53,199 nucleotides of DNA. Origin: CAYMPW01 sp964558505. GTDB taxonomy: Archaea; Thermoplasmatota; Thermoplasmata; Methanomassiliicoccales; Methanomethylophilaceae. Made by a program: the position numbers and the translations under genes. Shown here one piece after another: positions 25,311 through 33,626 of this stretch. Positions within the stretch are counted from its first letter, which is position 1. Each line of letters begins with the position of its first letter. A model generated the notes under the pieces. It ran no database searches and was not told the DNA's origin. It saw only the letters and a program-made list of their open reading frames with translations. The stretch spans positions 1 to 53,199 of the forward strand of contig CAZLEI010000006.1 of NCBI GenBank assembly GCA_964558505.1, written 5' to 3'.

Positions 25311-26695
25311 GCGGCCACCTTCTGGTACTTGAGATACGATGTATAATCGTCCCCGAAATAATTCGGGATGACATCCAGCGGATCGATGTCCGAGAATGCT
25401 TCTGGATTGGCGATCTTGGCTATCAGCTCCACAGCCTCCGCCAATCTCGGCCCCGGCCTTGACAGCATGTCTCCGGCGGTGCCGGAGAAGATGTAGATCC
25501 TTCCTTCACGATAAGCGGGGGTTTCCTTCCAAACCGGATCCAGTGATCCGACGATGGATTCGTACTGATCCTCGGTGGTCACCTCCGCAGCGGATATGAT
25601 GATCATCGCCCTCGGCTGTTTGGCGAATATCTGCTCTTTCGAGACCATGAACCATGACGAAGATTGTGCAGAGAATACATTCACTGCCCCTGCACAATCC
25701 ATGACATCCGCGATGAACGTACCAGACCCGGCCGTCCATGGCGATGGGTCTGCAGAGAGCGATATGAACATCCGCGCGTCGGTGCGCCCGGCTATCCCGG
25801 CTACTGCATCCACGGTTAACCGGAGGCTTTGTATCGCATCGTTCGCATTCTCTGAAAGTCCCATGGCGGATGCGACGATCCATATGTTGTTGTACAGCGT
25901 CTCCATGTCCGTTGAACCGTACAATACAACGCAGTCTATCCCGGACTTGCGGAGTTTATCGGCGAGGCCCGTCTGCTCCCCTGTGCCGCCATCGCAGAAG
26001 ACCAAGTCTGGATCCAACCGTACGATCCATTCGTAATTCGGATCCGTATACCCTCCTATGACCGTGATCCCGCCGGATTCTCTCTTCTCTACGTATTCCT
26101 TCGGATAATTGCTGTATGAGTCTGTCCCCACCAGATAGTCCAGTCCCCCAACGGAACATACCATCTCGGTGGCCGAGGGAGCGAGGGTCACGACCTTGAT
26201 CGGCCTGTCTGTCCTATCGCATACTCCTCCGTCTGCATATCCATAGTATCCCGAACCTGATTCGTCCGATCCGGGGACCACAGTGCCGGCATCCGATGCA
26301 CGAGCCCAGCATAAGATACGATTGTCAGTGGCCTTCACCTTATCCGGATCGGCCGATGCCCACGATCCATTGTCCTGAACATACATGCCCCACTTGACAC
26401 TGACGAGATTCTCTTGGCCGTTCACTGAGTACACCGTACCATCAGCCAGACGGATCACTGCGTATCCCTTCATGGAACAGGCGGCATCCAACGCTCCGTT
26501 TCCGTCCATGCCCTCGGTGAAACTCATCTCTACCCATGCCACATCCCAATAACCGAAATCTATCATCACTCCCTGGGATGTATCGGCAACAGCAGTGGTC
26601 ACGCCCACAACAGGAAGGACCGCCAATGCTATTATTGCGATGGAAATGGATGCGATTACTTTCTTCCGAAGAGCGTTCATGGTCATCTTTCCCAT
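25307..26695 (-). CDS. BtuF-like periplasmic-binding protein with an extra N-terminal domain
   Basis: The protein has about 462 residues. After a signal peptide (1-38) comes a domain of about 120 residues (GVMIDFGYWDVAWVEM ... KWGMYVQDNGSW) similar to DUF4430/transcobalamin-like domains. The C-terminal 300 residues are the cobalamin/siderophore-binding fold, beginning VVTLAPSATEMVCSVGGLDYLVGTDSYSNYP, with the BtuF-style NYP motif. Then come LDPDLVFCDGG and a C-terminal RPGPRLAEAVELIAKI. It captures the substrate for the permease and ATPase encoded downstream. Corrinoid is the most likely ligand by similarity, but heme or siderophore cannot be excluded. ATGs at 26695, 26686 and 26680 are possible; 26695 fits a leaderless start behind a TATA-like TTATATATTT. 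First gene of a five-gene operon. Confidence 0.85.
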   Translation of the reverse strand: MGKMTMNALRKKVIASISIAIIALAVLPVVGVTTAVADTSQGVMIDFGYWDVAWVEMSFTEGMDGNGALDAACSMKGYAVIRLADGTVYSVNGQENLVSVKWGMYVQDNGSWASADPDKVKATDNRILCWARASDAGTVVPGSDESGSGYYGYADGGVCDRTDRPIKVVTLAPSATEMVCSVGGLDYLVGTDSYSNYPKEYVEKRESGGITVIGGYTDPNYEWIVRLDPDLVFCDGGTGEQTGLADKLRKSGIDCVVLYGSTDMETLYNNIWIVASAMGLSENANDAIQSLRLTVDAVAGIAGRTDARMFISLSADPSPWTAGSGTFIADVMDCAGAVNVFSAQSSSWFMVSKEQIFAKQPRAMIIISAAEVTTEDQYESIVGSLDPVWKETPAYREGRIYIFSGTAGDMLSRPGPRLAEAVELIAKIANPEAFSDIDPLDVIPNYFGDDYTSYLKYQKVAA

Positions 26696-26696
26696 G

Positions 26697-26726
26697 TTGG
26701 ATATATAATCCAAATATATAATTGGA
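26697..26726 (-). promoter_or_regulatory. palindromic operator (site 3 of 6) with third half-site, importer operon
   Basis: The core 26697-26713 is TTGGA-TATATAA-TCCAA. Eight bases further is another TTGGA (26722-26726). On the minus strand this overlaps the TATA region and ends one base before the ATG of the binding-protein gene. Confidence 0.7.
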
Positions 26727-26809
26727 CGTATCATCCGATAACAGTCACCGCTACTTTGCGAAGCATACTACGCCTCATCAGTTTTTGTTCGGACTATATT
26801 CTAATAGTA

Positions 26810-26838
26810 TCCAATCGTTAATTGGAATATACATCCAA
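26810..26838 (+). promoter_or_regulatory. triple half-site operator TCCAA-N7-TTGGA-N7-TCCAA (site 4 of 6)
   Basis: Half-sites at 26810, 26822 and 26834 are spaced exactly 12 bases apart. A TATA-like CTATATT lies at about 26794. The element precedes the dockerin/cohesin operon and lies about 85 bases from the divergent site at 26697-26726. Confidence 0.7.
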
Positions 26839-26869
26839 CTTGATGGGAGTGAGATGTAGGAGAGATATG

Positions 26870-29101
26870 ATGGAAAATAGAACAAGAAAAAGCATGACTG
26901 CGGTTGCCATTGCAATTGCTGCCATGATGATCGCAGTCCCTCTGATCGCAATAGAATCAAGCGACGGAGCTGCAATAACACAGAAAGAATACCACTTCTA
27001 CCTTTACAACTCCGTTGATGGTGAAGATAGCTCTGTGAACGGATGGTATACCGGACAGGGAAATGATTCGTTATATGCATTGATCGATGCATTGAATGGG
27101 GCAAAGGTAACACACACAATTACACATCCTGGAAACAGTAATGGATATACCTTCATAGGAAACTCGATATCCGATTGGTCAAGCAGTTGGAATACAGGAC
27201 AGGACATACTTGGAGCAAATTACGCCATATGGAATTGGAATCCAACCGATGGATGGCACACGGGTAACGTGTTCGGAACTGCATGCGGACAATCTCAGCC
27301 CGGACATGCAAGCAACGAGACAGACACTGTCTTCCTCATATCCCATGAGAATTACGCAAGCTCATCGGGACAAACCGCGGCTAACCTGGGCATTGAGTAC
27401 CAGCCCGCAACATCTGCGAATGCTTCGACCTACTTTAATTACACGAAAGGAGAACTGTCCTATGCCGATGCGGACGAGGCAGCTCTGGCCGCATGGGCGA
27501 ACAGTTTCGGATACACACCATACGAACCTGAAAAATACGGACTTGCCCCCGCTTCAGGCTATGAGACGTTCGCACTTGCATGGGCGGCATATGAACAGAA
27601 CGGACTTACAAAAGCCATCACCGACGCGAGCGGACTCGCATCCGGATACGTCTACAATGATTTCGGATACGTGCAGATGGCACCAAAGAATGCCGCTTCC
27701 ACGCCCGACACGATGATATTCGGAGCAATGAACAGTGCTCTTGGAAGTTACAACAACTACTCTGCAGGTTCTGTGGTCTACGCCAAGACGAATACATACC
27801 ATGATGCAAATGCAGAAGACACCTTCGCCGTGAGCTTCTATCTGAACAAAGACGTTGCACCTCTGACGAAATACTACTTCGGATATTCCTACGACATCCT
27901 GTTCGATTCGGATGCTGTGTCTCTGGTCAGCGTCGTCGATGCGACCGGAAAGGATTTCACAGGCACATCCAACGTCCTCACAAGGAACGTAGGAACTCTC
28001 GCAGAAGGAGGGAAGCTCTTCACGGCGACATTCAAGATTGTTGCCTTGGCTTCTGACGCCGAAACCAGCGTCGCCGTAGGAGTGTACAACCTCCCATGGG
28101 CCGCCACATCGGGTGCATCTAGTCCAGAGGGAACGATCAACGAACAAGTTTCAACAGCCGGAGTGTACGACATTGTAACCTTCATCAATAAATCGGCTTC
28201 TTCTGGGAACGACAGGGAGATAACCGGGCTTCCCGGCGACATCGTATCCATCTCCGGAACCACGGCCTCACCGGCCTGGGCCACCTATGATCCAGACTGC
28301 CTCAGATTCTTGTCTATGACCGACACAGACACTGATGCGTACTCGGTCTCTAATGATGGTAATGGGAAAGTGATGGTGTATTATAATGACGGCATCAGCG
28401 AAAACGGCGGTTCAGGAATGACATTCACTCTGAATTTTGCCGTCAAAGATAACGCAAAGAACGGCACAACGACAGTAAACGTCTATAACTCCACATCCGA
28501 CCAGCCGATCACGACCGTTAATTACGACATCGTGACCACATCGTTCATAATAACCCCGGATGTCGTATCTGAGAAAGCCACGGTATCGATGTACAATGTC
28601 CCCGGAGCTGCAGGATTAAAACTGGACTTCACATATACCGGAAACGAGAAACCCATAATCGAGAACAAACTTGCATCCGGTAGCTTCAGTACAACGATCA
28701 ACGAGACGTCCAAGACATTCACTGTCATATGGGCATCTGCAGGCGGTATCGATTCGAATGTGAACTCCGACATCTTCACCATATCCGGATGCACCGCGTA
28801 TACACTCAGATCCTTTGAGATCGTCAACGCGACTGGAACTCAATTGTTCGTCGGAGATTATGATTCCATGTCTGCAGCACTCGAAGCTACGGGCGGAGAT
28901 GGAAGCAACAACACATTCCTCATCGGAGATGTTGGTTGCACAGGCAAAATAACCGTCTACGACCTTGTGTTGCTCACACAATACATCGCAGGTAAAACGG
29001 AACTGAGCACACAGGGGCTCGTGAACGCGGATATTTTCCAAGACGGCAAGATCGATATATCCGACGCTATGGCTCTGTCGAGGATCCTTGCGACGGCTTG
29101 A
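26870..29101 (+). CDS. secreted modular protein with cohesin-like domains and a C-terminal dockerin
   Basis: About 743 residues. A signal peptide (about 1-33) is followed by a DUF4430/transcobalamin-like domain (about 37-160, with SLYALIDALNG and YAIWNWNPTDGWH). A linker region leads to three immunoglobulin-like segments that resemble cohesins (about 315-410 with YSYDILFDSDAVSLVSV; 447-540; 557-670). A type I dockerin ends the protein (683-743): GDVGCTGKITVYDLVLL and ADIFQDGKIDISDAMAL, two calcium-loop repeats, the first slightly degenerate. It has no membrane anchor, so it should be held at the surface by a cohesin, probably that of the next gene. ATG at 26870 is chosen because AGGAGAG lies five bases upstream; an in-frame ATG at 26843 also exists. 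Confidence 0.8.
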   Translation: MENRTRKSMTAVAIAIAAMMIAVPLIAIESSDGAAITQKEYHFYLYNSVDGEDSSVNGWYTGQGNDSLYALIDALNGAKVTHTITHPGNSNGYTFIGNSISDWSSSWNTGQDILGANYAIWNWNPTDGWHTGNVFGTACGQSQPGHASNETDTVFLISHENYASSSGQTAANLGIEYQPATSANASTYFNYTKGELSYADADEAALAAWANSFGYTPYEPEKYGLAPASGYETFALAWAAYEQNGLTKAITDASGLASGYVYNDFGYVQMAPKNAASTPDTMIFGAMNSALGSYNNYSAGSVVYAKTNTYHDANAEDTFAVSFYLNKDVAPLTKYYFGYSYDILFDSDAVSLVSVVDATGKDFTGTSNVLTRNVGTLAEGGKLFTATFKIVALASDAETSVAVGVYNLPWAATSGASSPEGTINEQVSTAGVYDIVTFINKSASSGNDREITGLPGDIVSISGTTASPAWATYDPDCLRFLSMTDTDTDAYSVSNDGNGKVMVYYNDGISENGGSGMTFTLNFAVKDNAKNGTTTVNVYNSTSDQPITTVNYDIVTTSFIITPDVVSEKATVSMYNVPGAAGLKLDFTYTGNEKPIIENKLASGSFSTTINETSKTFTVIWASAGGIDSNVNSDIFTISGCTAYTLRSFEIVNATGTQLFVGDYDSMSAALEATGGDGSNNTFLIGDVGCTGKITVYDLVLLTQYIAGKTELSTQGLVNADIFQDGKIDISDAMALSRILATA

Positions 29102-29118
29102 ATCTCCGGAGAATAAGA

Positions 29119-30237
29119 ATGAACCAAACCGAAAAAAGGGTTTTTACGGCCCTTATGGCGGTGGCAATAGCCACCGCCTTTTTTATCATTCCCGCGCCGG
29201 TGGACGGATCCATCGCAAGTGCCATAACTCCCAACACTGAGAACGCAACAGCCGTCGCTGGTTCCTCACTCAGCATAACATACTCTGTCGATAGCACCGA
29301 ATATCCATACATCAGCGGCTATGCCGTCCTTATCGAATACGATCCCAGCAAGCTCACGATATCCTCGTCGGACTGCGTCGATCTGAGCGATGCATCATTC
29401 ACGTTCAACGATAGCGATGGCAAGATCACTTTGTCCAATCATCACACCCGTACATCCGGAAAAACGACCGCCAACGGACTTTTCAAGATCACGGCCACCC
29501 TGAACAACGGAATGACCTCATCTACTGCCATCAACGTCACCGGTTACAATATTGTCGTGATGGAAGGGAAGGACAGTGCGAATCCTGTGACCACTCTGTG
29601 CGAGTCCGATCCGGAAGCCGTCACCGGCACCATTGACCCTGTATCAACTGTGATTTCTCCAACATCCTCCGGCAGTGAAACAATATCGGGATCGCTTGTC
29701 ATCTCCATCGACTCGGCATCTGTCAGGATCGGCGAAGATGCAGAGGCATCGATCAGGGTGGCATCCGGACCGCGCATCGGTGGCGCACAGATCACGGTGA
29801 AATATGACCCAGATATAATATCTATCAACGAGTCGGATATAAAACTGTCCAAACTGAATGGTTCTATCCTGAATGTTGACCAGACCACGGGCACAATAAG
29901 GGCGGTCTGGACCTCGGTTGAGAATGTGGACGTCACCGGGATATTGTTCAGCATGACCATTCATGCCAAAAACACCGCATCCGCCGGATCCAGTGCCGTA
30001 TCGATAGACAAGACGGCAACATCTTTCAAAACATGGTCTGGAACTTCTGCGACCGATATCAAAGACATAACATGGTCTTCCGCAGGAGGAACGATAACGA
30101 TCACGGCTGCAGGGGACAACACGAGTGAAATGCCCGACACTGCGAATGGATCGTCGATCGGAGCAATAGCATCTGTTCTGATCATCGTGACGATCGGATT
30201 GTTCATCGTACTGAAAGCCAGATCGAATCGGAGATAA
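29119..30237 (+). CDS. membrane-anchored protein with two cohesin domains
   Basis: About 372 residues: a signal peptide (1-25), cohesin-like domain 1 (about 35-150: GYAVLIEYDPSKLTISS ... TTANGLFKITATL), cohesin-like domain 2 (about 191-310: GAQITVKYDPDIISINES ... VTGILFSMTIHAK), a serine/glycine/threonine linker, and one C-terminal transmembrane helix (346-366) with basic tail KARSNRR. Cohesins bind dockerins; both neighbouring genes encode dockerin proteins, so I infer a small anchoring scaffoldin on the cell surface. The ATG at 29119 has GGAG upstream; a TTG at 29098 is an alternative. A perfect terminator-like hairpin lies inside its signal-peptide codons (29157-29184). Confidence 0.78.
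   Translation: MNQTEKRVFTALMAVAIATAFFIIPAPVDGSIASAITPNTENATAVAGSSLSITYSVDSTEYPYISGYAVLIEYDPSKLTISSSDCVDLSDASFTFNDSDGKITLSNHHTRTSGKTTANGLFKITATLNNGMTSSTAINVTGYNIVVMEGKDSANPVTTLCESDPEAVTGTIDPVSTVISPTSSGSETISGSLVISIDSASVRIGEDAEASIRVASGPRIGGAQITVKYDPDIISINESDIKLSKLNGSILNVDQTTGTIRAVWTSVENVDVTGILFSMTIHAKNTASAGSSAVSIDKTATSFKTWSGTSATDIKDITWSSAGGTITITAAGDNTSEMPDTANGSSIGAIASVLIIVTIGLFIVLKARSNRR
29157..29184 (+). terminator. terminator-like hairpin plus T6 inside the cohesin gene
   Basis: A 9-bp perfect stem GGCGGTGGC / GCCACCGCC with a four-base loop AATA is followed by TTTTTT. It lies about 40 bases inside the coding sequence, in the signal peptide. It could attenuate transcription of the two distal genes. 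The alternative is that Ala/Val-rich signal-peptide codons produced it by chance. Confidence 0.45.
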
Positions 30238-30249
30238 ACGGTGTTAAAT

Positions 30250-31842
30250 ATGACTATGAAAAACATTATCGCATTCTTGATCGTATCACTGATGGTAGCA
30301 TCATCTGCAGTTCCTTTATCCTTTGATTCCTCGGCATCCGACTGGGATAATTCCAGTGGGAGCATATCTTCACCTTGGGTCTCCGACTCGCCATCACCGG
30401 CACCCGATGATCTTGAAAACATACAGCTGCGCTATCTATGGGATGACGTCGGAACAGTCGGTCCTTCGTCAGATTCTTCCAAATGGCTCACACCCAGCAG
30501 CGCTATCTGTGTAGGGGAATACACATATTATGTCGACCGCACAGATGATCGCTACGAAATAAAGAAAATCACTACATCCACCGGCACTGTATCGGCCAAA
30601 TCATCATTCTCGTCCGATAGCATGTACAACTGCCATATTGCACACGGCGATGGGAAAATATTCGCCATGGTCAGGTCCGGAACGAACATCTCGATCCTCG
30701 GATTCTCCGAATCGGACCTTTCGCCGGCAGGCATCAGCTTCGGATCTGTATCCGGAGGAGACGGGACACAGAACTACCTGACCTATGTCGGATATTCCGG
30801 AAACGGATACTTGATGTTCGGAACATATGCCGGTGGATTCGGATGCTTCAACGCAACGACCGGTGCAAAGATCTGGGAGGTTTCAGGAAACGGATTCACG
30901 AACCAGATCCCCGTCGTCGTAGGACAATACTGCATCTTTGCCGACAATGGTTATTCCGCCGGTGGAACATCCGTAGGATCCAAGGTGCGTGTGCACGCCA
31001 TCGACAGCGATACCGATTATGGATTCTTGCAGTTGGGATCCGACAAGCATGTACTATCCAGCATGGCATCCTATGGCGGACGTGTCTACCTAGCCTGTTC
31101 AGATACAGGGTTGACCTCGCTCAATGTATTCTCATACACCATGACCGTCAACAGCGGAACGGCATCGTTCACTGATCAAAAGACCTGGACATATTCCCAT
31201 ACGGGTTCAGAGACCACGCCCAGGATCGGCAACCAAGCAGGATTGACGATCGTGAATGACCGCATCTACTTGGGCGGAGGAGGTTACGTGACGGGCACAG
31301 ATACCTACATTAGCGTCATCAACATAGATTCGAGCGGCGATATGAGTACAGCGTACTACATCCCCATCAAAGAAAAGGGAACCATATCTGTCACCACTGG
31401 TCACTCTGGCAAGACATATCTCTACTTCGTACCTTTCTCGTGCGACAGCATTTATATCGCCAAAGATGCCGCCGGACAATCCCAGGCGGATTACGGTGCA
31501 TTCGACTTGGGATTCAAGAAATCAGACTATTGCTTCCAAAGTGTGACCATATCCTCTGAAGGATATCTGATCGTCAGAACGGACAGTTCGCTTATCTGCC
31601 TCGGAGATCTCGATATTTCCAACGGATCGCCTGTTATCGTAGGAGATGTCACAGGCGATGGGAAATTCAACTACATGGACGTCCTGTACATGGCACAGGT
31701 CAACGGTCAAATACGTGAAAAGACCCAAGAATACGATGTGTTCGGCGATCTGAACCATGATGGGAAATTCAACTACATGGATGTCCTTTTCGCTGCACAG
31801 GTGAATGGACAGATTAGATTGCGGCTTTGCCCTTCGACTTGA
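30250..31842 (+). CDS. secreted beta-propeller protein with a C-terminal dockerin
   Basis: About 530 residues. A signal peptide (1-26) is followed by a serine-rich stretch and a PQQ/WD-like beta-propeller (about 60-455) with blade motifs such as YLMFGTYAGGFGCFNATTGAKIWEV, abbreviated by GFGCFNATTGAKIW, and YTYYVDRTDDRYEI. A type I dockerin lies at about 463-525 with two excellent calcium loops: GDVTGDGKFNYMDVLYMAQ and GDLNHDGKFNYMDVLFAAQ. No membrane helix is present, so cohesin binding is the likely attachment. The gene follows the cohesin gene by about a dozen bases. GTG 30241 and ATG 30256 are other possible starts; GGTG precedes 30250. Confidence 0.8.
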   Translation: MTMKNIIAFLIVSLMVASSAVPLSFDSSASDWDNSSGSISSPWVSDSPSPAPDDLENIQLRYLWDDVGTVGPSSDSSKWLTPSSAICVGEYTYYVDRTDDRYEIKKITTSTGTVSAKSSFSSDSMYNCHIAHGDGKIFAMVRSGTNISILGFSESDLSPAGISFGSVSGGDGTQNYLTYVGYSGNGYLMFGTYAGGFGCFNATTGAKIWEVSGNGFTNQIPVVVGQYCIFADNGYSAGGTSVGSKVRVHAIDSDTDYGFLQLGSDKHVLSSMASYGGRVYLACSDTGLTSLNVFSYTMTVNSGTASFTDQKTWTYSHTGSETTPRIGNQAGLTIVNDRIYLGGGGYVTGTDTYISVINIDSSGDMSTAYYIPIKEKGTISVTTGHSGKTYLYFVPFSCDSIYIAKDAAGQSQADYGAFDLGFKKSDYCFQSVTISSEGYLIVRTDSSLICLGDLDISNGSPVIVGDVTGDGKFNYMDVLYMAQVNGQIREKTQEYDVFGDLNHDGKFNYMDVLFAAQVNGQIRLRLCPST

Positions 31843-31912
31843 TCATGACTGAACTATTTCCTTTTTCTTTCAACCTGATCTTCGATGCACAATCATATGC
31901 ATCTACAGATTT

Positions 31913-31941
31913 TCCAACAAATAGTTGGTATATACATCCAA
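31913..31941 (+). promoter_or_regulatory. triple half-site operator TCCAA-N7-TTGGT-N7-TCCAA (site 5 of 6)
   Basis: Half-sites at 31913, 31925 and 31937, again at 12-base spacing, with one mismatch (TTGGT). The element lies 18 bases before the start of the two-domain secreted protein gene, which shows that this gene has its own promoter. Confidence 0.7.
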
Positions 31942-31959
31942 TTTGAAAATGAGGTATTG

Positions 31960-32847
31960 ATGATGAAAACTAAGATGATAGCTGTACTTGCAATCGCCAT
32001 ACTAGCGATTGCAGGTATCGGAACTGCGATGATACTCGGCAATCCGAGTATCAAAGATACAGATAACGACCAGACCAGAGAAACAGAAAACAGCGTTTCC
32101 TCGACCGTCTATCTCATAGACGGAGAGACGAACGTGAAATACGAGGTTCAATCCGAAAACTACTGGGGAGCCGTGACCAAGGCACTTGTAGATGTGAACA
32201 TCACCTCAGCCGGACAGATAACCTCTGTCAATGGAAAAACGGCAGGGACAGGAGAAGCATGGACTGTTTGGGACTGGTCGTCAATCGACGGTTGGAAGAT
32301 GACGAGTGCCAGTAAGATCAAGTCCACGACTGCGGGAACGAATCTCGCCGTCATCATGTCGGACGTATCCACGGTGAATGGGATCACCAGTTACTCTGAA
32401 CCTGACATGAAGATAACATACGATGTCTATTTCTTCATCCAATTCAGGGAGCAGTACGATAAGAACGCATATGTGACGTCTTACCTGACCGAATCGGAAA
32501 GAAAGACCGGCGCATGGGTGCGCGGAACAGGGTCGGACGCCGTAGAAGCCCTATTGGACGTCGCCAAACAGATGGGATGGGAAATCGATCTGGACTCACG
32601 TGAATCAAGTTACGGATGGTTCAACTCGTTCTTCGGACTCAACGATGAAAGGAACCTTGACGGAAAATACACCTACTGGTCTCAATACCAATGGGTCGAC
32701 GGAGAATGGAAGTTCAACGATACCACCCTAGGCAGATGCGATCTTTCGGAAAGCCCGTATTTCGCGTTGATAAGACAGACCACTGTCGAGAAAGGCGGAG
32801 AAGCTGGCATAACCGTGACCCCAGCCGATATTCCAAAATCCTTATGA
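31960..32847 (+). CDS. secreted or N-terminally anchored protein with two DUF4430-like domains
   Basis: About 295 residues. An N-terminal hydrophobic segment (MIAVLAIAILAIAGIGTAMI) is a signal peptide or anchor. Two related domains follow: about 48-142 (YWGAVTKALVDVNI ... ITSVNGKTAG ... WTVWDWSSIDGWK) and about 148-285 (AVEALLDVAKQMGWEI ... SFFGLNDERN ... YWSQYQWVDGEWK). The pattern of a helix, a 'SVNG' turn and a tryptophan-rich 'W-x-W-x-x-DGW' strand matches the DUF4430/transcobalamin C-terminal type and recurs in three neighbouring proteins. No dockerin is present. GAGGT lies before ATG 31960/31963. A hairpin terminator follows the gene. A role in ligand binding at the surface is inferred. 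Confidence 0.72.
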   Translation: MMKTKMIAVLAIAILAIAGIGTAMILGNPSIKDTDNDQTRETENSVSSTVYLIDGETNVKYEVQSENYWGAVTKALVDVNITSAGQITSVNGKTAGTGEAWTVWDWSSIDGWKMTSASKIKSTTAGTNLAVIMSDVSTVNGITSYSEPDMKITYDVYFFIQFREQYDKNAYVTSYLTESERKTGAWVRGTGSDAVEALLDVAKQMGWEIDLDSRESSYGWFNSFFGLNDERNLDGKYTYWSQYQWVDGEWKFNDTTLGRCDLSESPYFALIRQTTVEKGGEAGITVTPADIPKSL

Positions 32848-32852
32848 AAACA

Positions 32853-32890
32853 AATCGATGGCGAACAGCATCGCCACCGATTTTCTTTTT
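32853..32890 (+). terminator. hairpin terminator after the two-domain protein gene
   Basis: An imperfect stem AATCGATGGCGA / TCGCCACCGATT with one mismatch and a six-base loop, followed by TTCTTTTT. It begins three bases after the stop codon region and ends next to the convergent transporter gene. Confidence 0.6.
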
Positions 32891-33626
32891 ACCTTTTCTC
32901 CACATCGAGAGGAAGTATGTCCTGTCCGTAATGATCGTTGATCAACGATCCTACAGAGATGTATATCGCGATCATCCCACATATGGAACATAGGAGTCCG
33001 GCAATCAAACGTAGATCTGCCGCAAAGGATGTTTGCTCATAGTAAAGAATTGCAAACGTCAAAAGTGCGATCGCCAAAGATGCGAAACATATCTGTAGAG
33101 CGAGATTCACCGATGATGCCATGATGCACAAGAACATGGTGATGGATCCCCAGAGAAGCATCACCGCACATGTCGATCTGGTATCGACTGATGCGAACCC
33201 CAGACTGTCTGCAGCAAATACCAAGGACATTATTATGAAAAATATCCCGATAGACGAAAATGCCGTGGCAGAAAATGTTTCAGCACTCATGTACTCCCTC
33301 ACTCCCGCGATTACCGCGATGAGTCCGCCGATACCTATCATCAACAATGTGACCGCATCTAATTTCAAGATGTTAAGGCACCACAATCCAAAGAATAACG
33401 CAGAGAATGCAATGCCAAGCATAGCAAGCGGCATAGGGTCTGCCAAGACTTTTTCCGTGACTGCAACGGCATGATCCGGTCCGTGCTGCGAAAACGCTTC
33501 ACCGTTGACACAACCATTCACTGACCCATCCACATTACCTATGACGTTCCCGGTAACATTCCCTATCACATTTCCGGTAACGTTTCCCACAACATTCCCG
33601 GTCACATTACCTTTGTATTCATCCAT
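32889..33626 (-). CDS. acetate/succinate transporter family (AceTr/YaaH) protein with an N-terminal GNV-repeat extension
   Basis: The protein has 245 residues. The C-terminal 195 carry about six transmembrane helices and family features of GPR1/FUN34/YaaH: LADPMPLAMLGIAFSAL at the start of helix 1, GIGGLIAVIAGVREY and FSATAFSSIGIFF. Known members move acetate or succinate; acetate is a carbon source for many Methanomassiliicoccales. Unusually, residues 6-45 are a run of GNVTGNV/GNVIGNV repeats, which look like a short beta-helix stack before the membrane domain. The ATG at 33626 overlaps the last base of the palindromic operator; an upstream ATG at 33656 would make the operator coding, so it is less likely. 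Confidence 0.8.
   Translation of the reverse strand: MDEYKGNVTGNVVGNVTGNVIGNVTGNVIGNVDGSVNGCVNGEAFSQHGPDHAVAVTEKVLADPMPLAMLGIAFSALFFGLWCLNILKLDAVTLLMIGIGGLIAVIAGVREYMSAETFSATAFSSIGIFFIIMSLVFAADSLGFASVDTRSTCAVMLLWGSITMFLCIMASSVNLALQICFASLAIALLTFAILYYEQTSFAADLRLIAGLLCSICGMIAIYISVGSLINDHYGQDILPLDVEKR
33520..33612 (-). repeat. tandem 12-bp repeats coding GNVx units
   Basis: About seven imperfect copies of a 12-base unit encoding Gly-Asn-Val-(Thr/Ile/Val), in frame at the start of the transporter gene. Third-position variation between the copies shows that they are kept as protein repeats rather than as recent slippage alone. Confidence 0.7.

Noticed and set aside
25307..32847. A polysaccharide-degrading cellulosome
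   Set aside because: Dockerins and cohesins are present, but no glycoside hydrolase, esterase or carbohydrate-binding domain is visible in any protein of the window.
33520..33612. Regular short repeats that could suggest a CRISPR array or minisatellite
   Set aside because: The period is only 12 bases, there are no spacers, and the repeats are in frame, coding GNVx units.
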